Of a stretch of DNA of 64,000 bases, positions 55,581 through 64,000 are shown one piece after another (positions within the stretch are counted from its first letter, which is position 1; the number at the start of each line of letters is the position of its first letter). The notes beneath the pieces are model-generated. The model was not told the DNA's origin, ran no database searches, and saw nothing but the letters and a program-made list of their open reading frames with translations. This DNA comes from Pocillopora verrucosa (Eukaryota > Cnidaria > Anthozoa > Scleractinia > Pocilloporidae), in the NCBI RefSeq assembly GCF_036669915.1, contig NC_089321.1:17189598-17253597 (forward strand), written 5' to 3'. The position numbers and the translations under genes are program-made.

Positions 55581-57850
55581 ACTTCAGAGAAATCTTTGGG
55601 ATATTGACGGTGGTCATGTGAATTTTTCAGCACATTCGATAAGAGAATAATACTTGAATGATACAAAATGTCGTTCATCAACACCTGCACTATTTAATGT
55701 GGTCGATCCTGGAAATTTTGACCCGTGAACTCCGAGCACTGATTGAGAAAAGAACTTACTCTTTCACACTGTAACCCAAATAAGCCTTTTTTGCTGGGTC
55801 TTGCAACGATAGTATTACAGGCTTTCCTAGAGGGAAACTTCTGGACCTAATTGGATAGATTTTTCATGACCATAAAGTTTCAAAATGGGATCCAGTGGCT
55901 CAAAGTTGAGGGTCTTAACACCGATGAGTAAGGAATTGATTTATGTAAAATTAAAATTTGGCTAGATATGTTAAAAACACAATAAAAAAAAAGAAAGTCA
56001 ATCTTGAAATCTATATCTAGTAATTTTAGATGTATGTTTTCAATGTATGTTAAATGTCAAAAGTAGGACTGCCGTCCCGAGCCCACTACCTGATGTATCA
56101 ACGCTTTCAGTGGAAATTGGTGTTCATAATGAGTATTTATTGTATCACCCTCTATACTCACTACCACCTCCCCGCCCCCACCCCCCATGTTTTCATAAGT
56201 ACCCTAGCTTTAGCAGCCTTACAAGATTTGCATACGAGTCCATGATATTTTCCTGCCTCAAAAGTTTCAAAATTGCAAATAAGGTGCTTCTAAAAAAATC
56301 GATTCTTTGCAATCCTAGGTGGCATTAGCTGACAGTAAAATGCACCTTGCCTGGCTGTACGGTGAAATAATTATCTTTTGTTTTTTCGTTTACTTTGTTT
56401 TGTAAAATCAAATTAACCCTGATGGCTTTCCTCCGCATGAAAAACATTTTTTTTTGGCTACTTCCAACTTCAAGTTCTTCAATTTCACTTGTCGATATGT
56501 ATTGTCTAGTTTCTTTTTTCGGGGGTAGGCGAGGAGTATGTGGGTATCAACATTGATATTTTAGAAAACGTTCCAACTTTAAACAAAGGAAAAGTAAAAT
56601 TAGGACTCCTTATTTCTTGTGAGGTGCCACAAGAGACATGAAAGTTATTTTAGGGTATCAATTTGTTTTCTTTGTTTTATCGAACAAAGATATTTGATAA
56701 TTTACGAAGATTCGCGGAAAAGAGGGTTTATCGCCATCACGACTTTTTGTTATCCAGAATTTAAAATAATCTCACTGAATTCCATATACTCGTGCCCATC
56801 ATAGAATTGAGCTTCCTGTCACTTCGACATTATGTATGTTATAGTCCAGTAATTATAATCACAGTATAAATACAAATAAAATGAGAATAAAATATTTACC
56901 CTATGTTCAATGAAATTTTGGACAACAACTGCTAACATTCTTGGGAACTTAAAAATTTCAAGGGAAGTCACAAAACACTGTAGATATTCGCTTAGATGGT
57001 TTGTGGTGAGGGTTATAGCGAAAACTCATCCTTTTAAGTAAGGCCAAGAGATTATAAACTGTTTATGGATAATCATATCCGCTTGAACAGTTTGAAAGTA
57101 GCCTACAACGAGTCGGATTGGTTTGGTGACAAATGTACTCCTGACAGAAAGAAAAGTGCGAGATGTACCTTTTAGGAGGTTCTTCTGCTCTTTCACTTGG
57201 AGTAAAACACTTTATTCGCAATGTATTTGGCAAGACTGTGCGGTAAGACCCCGTTTTTGTGGCCCGTGAAGTTTTCCTAGTGTGACGGGCATTTTAGACA
57301 CAAACTGCTTTCGCTTATACGTTGACATAATGTCACAAAACAGCTGCCAAGATATTTAGGCTTATCATCCACGGATAATCACTCATTAATTAACTTGAAA
57401 GGCATTAGTATAGATAAATAGTTTATATAGAGCTGGTTTATCTTCAAGGCTTCACATGTTAACAAATGGTTTTCAGTTGACTATAGAGGGTTTATCGTGT
57501 CATCACTTTTTTGTTTCCGTTGATTTGAGTAAAACTAAGTGGCAGATTTTGCATCTTTTTCATACGATCAGTTAGACCCAATATCGCCGTAATTCTGCTC
57601 TTAACTTTTCTTTTTTCGCATGAAGCAGATCGCACATCGCACGGGCACCTGTGACAGAAAGGACATCGGTAATCCGCATAAAAAATGAAGGATAACCACA
57701 AGGCAAGAGCGTGAGCACTATTTTTAAAAGCGCGCTCTTAGAACTCAGTGTAGTTTGTTTAGAGCCATTGATCAATTGTTCTAATATTTTAAACCCCTCA
57801 ATTGATTCTCAGACACTCACCCGATTTCTATTACTCCTACAGTTTATATG
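55580..57850. repeat. Duplicated upstream block U, copy 2
   Basis: Collinear with 43500-46000 over its whole length. At about 57850-57890 it changes directly to block D sequence (CCTCGTATCCCACTTTTTTGA, as at 52208). The whole PAN-EGF coding part present in copy 1 (about 46.0-52.2 kb) is therefore missing here. Confidence 0.65.
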
Positions 57851-57879
57851 GTTCAATGATTTCCCACACCCTAGATTAA

Positions 57880-60540
57880 ATACCGGTTTTCCTCGTATCC
57901 CACTTTTTTGACAAAGTTAGAATAAAGGAGGGGGCGCTTGTTTGATATTATTGGTTAGGGGGTGGCGCCTTTTGGGGGATGGGGCTTTATAGGGATGGAG
58001 TAGTTACTGCCAGGAAATACGATATTACACTAGTCTTCAACTAATAAACTATTCTAACTGAAGCTTAAAAAGGTCTATAAAATGGAAATGAACACAAAGG
58101 TTGTCTTCGCAATCCAAAATGTTTGAAAAAGTGGGAGAAAAGGAGGGGTAGGGGCGCTTGTTTGATTTTAGGGGCTGGGGCGTGGCCGCTTATTGGGGGG
58201 GAGGAGGCGTATTAGAGCGTGGGTGGTAATTCGAGGAATACGTTATTACATATAACTAAAAATGTAGTTTCAATTGACTGTGAAAGTTTATTATGAAATC
58301 TTTTTTTTCCTTGATCAGCTCAAAACTAACCTCAATTTTCAATTTTTATACGACACAGTTAGGTCTTTGTTGTTCCTCCTTTGGGCCGACTGTGAATTTC
58401 CTCTGCCATTGGCGCTGGTTGTAACTTATCCCTCAAAAATAAGGTTCGGTTTGTAGTACGAATGGCGTCCTTGTTTGCTATCACCTGAGTCCCCCATTTG
58501 GCAAATAATAAATTTGGTGTTGCGATTCCCTTCCAATCAATGGACACCGTTCTCCTTCACCTCTAACGGTTTTCTGCAAAATGGAAAACCGGCACAAGTT
58601 TTTATAGCCAACTTGTAGATGTGACGCATGAGCAATGTTGTGGTTCCCTTACGTATACAGGGGGGGGGGAGAGGGTAACAAAGGACATATTTTACAGATA
58701 GAGATGTACTGAAATACATTAAATCCGCTCGAGTTAACCGAGTTTGAGTTTGGGGCGTTCTAGAACGATACTCAGTCATCGTCTCAGTGGGGAAAATGAA
58801 TATTCCCAGAGCTGTTTCCTCTGTCCATAATGCAGGGTAGAAGAGCAGTTGTATATACACCAAGGTAATGGTAACTTCAATTTTACGCAAAATTTTATTT
58901 ATTGTGTTTGATTGTTTTTTTTTATGCTCAATAGTTAGGCGAGAGTTTTGCCAGGAGGCATCTTGTGCTCTTTCACTACAGGTGGAGGAGAATGGCTATA
59001 ATTATCATATTGGGAAAAGACGTTTTGGGCTTGATAACGACTAGAAATTAATGTTTTGAAAAGTTTTAGTCTTCAAAACTTAGAAAATTGCTTTTCAAGG
59101 AGTTACAGGAAGGGAGCTCTCAGTGGTCGTGTGTGAACGAATAGTACTTGCTTCATAACCTTAATGGAAGTCACTATGGTAAACAATGTGGATAACCACA
59201 GTTAATTATTACTCAATAAACTGATTTTGTTGGCTATTGATAGTTAATTTTGTTGTTGTTTTGGTCAGAACTCTGATTATAGTGTTGGAACTTTTCTGTA
59301 GTTTCCCAGCGAAATTCCTTTGCAACTGGCTATCTTCCCAAAGAGTCACAATAACTATCGAGAAGACGAGTTTACTTCCAGTCTCCTTCACAGACATTCT
59401 CTGAACGTACGAGACCCAGGCGACCTATCAATACGGCGAATTTAACGAAATGATAGATAAAATTCATTTTAAAGCGGTTTTTTTGACACTTCTTTGCCAC
59501 TTGTCGACACTATTTTTTGTATTTCCTTTAACTTAAATACATTTGAACAATTTAAAACAGCGCCAATTGTTGCCCCCTCCCAAGGGCCAGAAATGACAAC
59601 ACAGTAAACATGAAATAAACAGCCTGTTTCGAAATAGTGTTTATGTCAACCCATTATCTTCACCGCCCTTGTTCTTGTATTTCTTGGAGATTTCGTTTTT
59701 TGAGAAAATCTGAAAGAGGAAACTTGCTAACGATAAATACATGAGTTTAGAAAAGGCGGTAAGACTGCATATTGTGAATATATAATATCATGATGACCTA
59801 GTTAATCAGGTCTCACAATGGACTTTCGGCCTGTATACTTGGAGTTGGGTGGGTTCATTTTCCTACCGTATTAACCAAAAGTGACTCAGATGGGGTCGTC
59901 AATTGGTCCACAGAATAGACTGTCACGGGTATGGTTTGGTATATCGCCAGGAATTCTATTTCTTGTCACTTCCTGTCCTCTGTTCAGAGTAAGGCAGAAG
60001 GCAGAGAATCAGACACATCTCAGAACAGGTGACACGCAGGACCTTTAACGACAGACGTGTGGAACATGGCTATACTCGAGACTCGCATCTTTACGAAAAG
60101 TTTTTTAACTCTTGTCATCTAAAATAAGACCTGGGCTCTTAATTTTCCAAGGCGTTATGTGGTCTAAGTAGCTCATGACGACCGTTGTCGCAGCAGATAC
60201 TTTTAGTGGTTCAAAGCCGAGGATTTCAAATAATAAAAAAACAAAATATGACTTTCGAAGGGCCTAGCCATTTGCACGCTAGCACTTTAGTCCTTTGGCA
60301 ACCGGCAGACGAGTTCAGGCTACTGCTTGAAACCGTCAAATTGTCGAATTTCAACACTTATACGGCTTTTTATTTCCAAATTGAGAACAATTTTTGGGGT
60401 GCTTCCCATACTCGCCGACCCAGAACGGACCATAATTTATTGATTAAAATCACACAAACACTTGCTCGCAATAAATAGAGTAACGGCGGCCATGCGATCG
60501 CTGCCTTATCGTAGGAGCTGTGCGGATGCATTTAAAAGAC
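57880..60540. repeat. Duplicated downstream block D, copy 2
   Basis: Collinear with 52200-54290. It starts with the family F repeat (GGAGGGGGCGCTTG-type sequence) and ends with the ATGCATTTAAAAGAC stretch before block U3. No intact open frame is shared with copy 1. Confidence 0.65.
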
Positions 60541-62636
60541 TTTAACGCCTCCACAACTCTGTGCTATTGACAGTGGTCATGTGTAATTTTCAGTAACTTA
60601 TATTAGAGCAAGAATACTTAAATGTTACCAAATGTAGTCATCATGTTGCAATATTTAAGAGGTGATCCTGGAAATTGGGCTCGGAATTCCAAACATCTTG
60701 ACTCCGAACGCAACTTACATTTTTAACACTGCAGCCCAAATAAACTGACAATAATATCAAGTCAAGTAACATTTTATCAACATGCGATATTTTGGTTATA
60801 AGAATCTGGTTAAGGTGCTTTGGTGTAATGTAAGCTTTGAAAGCTGTGTGGTAAAGACCCCATTATTTGTGAGCGTTAAGTTTTCTTAGGGTGAGGGGTA
60901 TTTTAGGACACAAATTGCTTTCCGCTTATAGGTTGACATAATGTGAAAAACAGCTACCGAATATAGTTTTAGGGTTATTGATCCACTGATAATCAACTTT
61001 TTAATATAAATGAAAGATCTATAATCGATAAATATTTTATAGAGAACTTGTGTATCTCAAGTCTTATATCGTTTAAAATGTTTTTCACTTGACTAATGAG
61101 GGTTTATCATTCAATCACTTTTTGGTTATTTGTCACGGATTAGAGTAAAACCAACTTCGTCGGATTTTCAATTTTCATACGATCAGTCAGAGCCAGTATC
61201 CCTTAATTGAGGGTGGCAACACAGGTGTGGCGTTTCAATCACACCACATGCACGGAAGTAATTATGTTAACCTAATTTTTTTTTTTTTCAGTCGCGTCCA
61301 CTTAAAAAAGGAGGTACGTACGCTAAGCTTATAATATAAGAGTGTCTAAGCTATCGGGATGTATTATCAACAAATTATCTTGCATCTTTTTTTTTTTGTA
61401 CTGGAATGAATTGCATCTCACTTGTCATATTGCTTTTTGTTTGACAAATAAAAAAGACTTACTTGTTGAAACTTGACGCTCTGCGAGCGCTTACTCGTCT
61501 GGGCATCCTATAGTCATCATAGTTTGAACTCATATATGGCTAACTAGTTATCCCGCGAGAACTAGTATGAACTTTGCTAATTTGGAAAGAACGGATAAGA
61601 CCAGAATACAATGACACGGATGCCACGTTTTAGTGATCTTCGTTATGACCCTATTTACTTTTGATGATTGGTATCCTTCTAGGTTAAAGGGCGTTCACTT
61701 ATCACGGAATTCTAATAAGAAGTCTTGTAAATCACGCATCATGCGCTGGCAAAATAGCAAATCACGCATCACGTTGTGTTGTCCGGTCCCGCGTCACGCG
61801 GATAATTTGAGTTCAATCACGCGTCACACTGCAAATTTTGGAGCCATCAAAATACCTTTTTCCACCCTCTTAATTCTGCTCTTTGGCCCGACTCAATCAC
61901 ACCTAACATCTTTTTTTTTCGCATGAAGCAGATTGCACATTGCACGGGCATCTGGGACAGAAAGAACAACAGTAATCCGCTTAAAAGATGACGGATAATG
62001 ACAAGGAAAAAGAGCTTGAGCACCAGTTTAAAGCTTGAGCGCTATTCGAAACTCAGTTAGTGTGGTAAGAGTCATTGATCAATTGTTCAAATGTTTTAAA
62101 GCCCTCGATTGATTCTCACACTCAGCTCTCCGATTTCTTTCACTCCTACAATTATGGTTCAAGGATTTCCAATACAATTTCTAATGTAACGGAGCAGTCA
62201 CAAGATCCTAAAATAATTGACACACTTTCAGAAAATGTCAATCATTCATCACGAGTGGACTCTTTTCCAGAACGGAAGCACACTGTAATATTGGCTGAGA
62301 TGGTTGCGGGTGATTATGTTAAAAAAACACTCTTCCTAAAAGATACATATGGTTAATTACTCGCTTCGTCCATTGGCATAGGTCCAATTTCCTAAGAAAT
62401 GTTTTGCATTAAAAAAGATTTACGTGCATTATGTATAATCGAGTTTTATCGACCAACTAAATCCAAAAGTAACTAATGCAAGTACGAAAACAACTGAGAA
62501 ACTCATAAAATAATAGATGGAGTAGAGTATTTCAACGGAGATCAAACTTAAGCTGTCATATTTTGCGTGATGTTTCCTTCATGTTTAAGATACTCACTGT
62601 GGCTGTTCGCTAGAGTTATAACTGGTGTTTTCTGAG
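60540..62636. repeat. Duplicated upstream block U, copy 3
   Basis: Matches 43500-43680, then jumps at about 60820 to the sequence equal to 45350-46300 (GAAAGCTGTGYGGTAAAGACCCC onward). It is interrupted at 61209-61869 by a transposon insertion. It leads directly into the third gene copy's signal-peptide exon. Confidence 0.65.
61203..61875. mobile_element. Non-autonomous DNA transposon with TTAATT target duplication
   Basis: The element spans 61209-61869 (661 bp). It begins GAGGGTGG and ends CCACCCTC, an 8-bp inverted repeat, with TTAATT on both sides (61203-61208 and 61870-61875). The empty site is present at the equivalent place in copy 1 (TCTCTTAATTCTGCTC near 45727) and, slightly changed, in copy 2, so insertion and boundaries are directly visible. 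Internal AAATCACGCATCA-type short repeats occur at 61729-61820. There is no transposase. A TTAA core in the target would fit piggyBac-like integration, but the family is not proven. Confidence 0.75.
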
Positions 62637-62639
62637 AAC

Positions 62640-64000
62640 ATGTTCTCTGTACTCTAATACTTCGTTCTCATTGTTTTGGCCTCCCTAATACCGGAAGGAC
62701 AAGGTAAGATTTTACACAGATCTGACTTTGTTATGGTTTGAGTATATTTTCAAAGTTTACCAAGGTAATGAATTATTTTTTTCATTTCATATATTTTTTT
62801 GTTACAACAAATGAATCTTAAAGTAATCGCCTAAGCTTCTCCAATTAATATCAATATAATTAATTATTCATCTAAATTCAAAAAGAAGGGGCGCTTATTG
62901 GAGTATCTTAAAGCAAAGTCAACTTTAGAAAAGAAAAACAGTCACTGTTTCTTCATGAATTGAAGTCTAGAGACGTGTTCGACTGTTTGATCATGCACGA
63001 TTGATGAGTGGAGAGGCTCATCTAAACTCAACCAAAATGGCTTCTCTTGTTCAACTTAAAACTTTACACAGATGTAAAGCTTTTTGATTCTTGGTAAAGA
63101 AACCTTTTAGTTCGTCACAGCGAGAAACATAACGCACTTAATCATGTTATCTGAGGGAAACCTGACTTTTTTTTTACAATCTGGCTCCAAAGTTGACCTA
63201 CATGTTGGTTGATATTCAAAACACCTAAATCGAGGAATGAATTCGTGTATTCGAGCGAGTTGGTAGAACTATGGCATAAGTTATTTATGATCCATCACAG
63301 AAAGGAAATTCTGACTTAGCTGAGAAAAAACAGGTGGTTCAAACAAAAGATTTGATTAACAAAGAAAACAGTTGACAGTTAAGGACTTTTTTCTCATATC
63401 GTACACAGTTATGCCCCTATGGTGTGCATACTCAAGAAAAAATTTCAGCGTTTCGCCGTTTAATGTACAGTATGCAGTGAAAACTTTTGTTACATCCTTA
63501 AAAGTAGAAAGCCAAGAGCTAAATTCCGTACCATGGTGTTGATGAAGTTAAGAAGCTCGTGAGTTTTGCGTGAACGACCAATTTTGTCTTCTCGCGCTTT
63601 TCATTATTAATACGCAGTTTGGTTGAAACCTTAAGTCAAGCGACATAACAACAACCGCTTCTCATGAATTCACGCAATAAAAACTTCACGACACGTTCCG
63701 ATAATAACCCTTTTTTTACAGAACCAAACATGCTCAGACGAGTGGACCATTATTATTATATAAACACGATTCATTCTATGTAACAACAAAGTGTTTATTG
63801 ATTTGTGCAATACTCGTTCGATCACGATAGCTGATCACAACCAAAGGCAGATAACATGATAGGTCAGATTATCAATATAAATCACTCTCTTGGTGCTGAA
63901 CTAAAGCAAAAAGTCAGCAGTAACACTGCTCTATAATTCCAGTCTCAGTAGAGGGGCTCAATGTGACATACCAACTTTCTTAATATAATTGTTCACCAGG
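62640..64000 (+). pseudogene. PAN-EGF-glycine-rich gene, second copy (partial, stop in exon 1)
   Basis: 62640-62703 is equal in length (64 nt) and phase to the signal-peptide exon at 46301-46364 and has the same GTAAGAT donor. Its sixth codon is TAA where the first copy has TAC, so the reading frame ends at once. Intron 1 follows and is collinear with 46365-47730. The window ends at the acceptor TTGTTCACCAGG of exon 2, so the rest is not visible. It is either a pseudogene, a single-base error in the assembly, or a gene using another start. Confidence 0.6.

Overview
This is nuclear DNA of an animal with spliceosomal introns. It is AT-rich and full of short inverted-repeat elements, LINE remnants and a tRNA-derived SINE. 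The gene set (tandem universal stress proteins, a cellular RNA-dependent RNA polymerase, ORC2, and a PAN-EGF-glycine-rich secreted protein with a signal peptide) fits a cnidarian, most likely a stony coral or other anthozoan. That placement is inference from gene families and repeat style, not from a species-level match.

Layout. 1-3.3 kb: no host gene, a LINE reverse-transcriptase 3' fragment and a small palindromic insertion. 3.36-12.63 kb, plus strand: two tandem universal stress protein genes with the same exon plan. 14.15-21.32 kb, minus strand: one six-exon gene that I can join without a frame error into a 1761-residue protein. It carries an eukaryotic RdRP (catalytic DLDGD) on a single 2.9-kb exon, then a complete UPF1-like superfamily-1 helicase, then an RG-rich tail. 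22.59-24.79 kb, plus: a small P-loop (AAA_28/NadR-like) protein, head to head with the RdRP gene. 24.8-28.7 kb: gene-free, repeats and a LINE fragment. 30.23-31.03 kb, plus: a BTB/POZ protein on one coding exon. 31.87-43.36 kb, minus: a complete 16-exon ORC2 gene. 43.4-64 kb: a complex duplicated region built around a PAN-EGF-glycine-rich secreted protein gene (46.30-51.99 kb). A second copy has lost its coding part, and a third copy starts at 62.64 kb and runs off the window.

The main biological result is the RdRP-helicase fusion. In fission yeast the RdRP Rdp1 works in a complex with the SF1 helicase Hrr1, and in C. elegans the related helicase ZNFX-1 acts with RdRPs in small-RNA amplification. 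Here both activities appear to be encoded as one polypeptide, which would make a self-contained engine for dsRNA or secondary small-RNA synthesis. The other genes look unrelated in function and there is no operon-like logic. A second observation is technical: all single-copy genes read cleanly, whereas every coding exon of the PAN-EGF gene after the signal-peptide exon, in the duplicated region, carries at least one single-base frame break. This suggests either a young pseudogene or, more likely, uncorrected assembly errors in repeated sequence.
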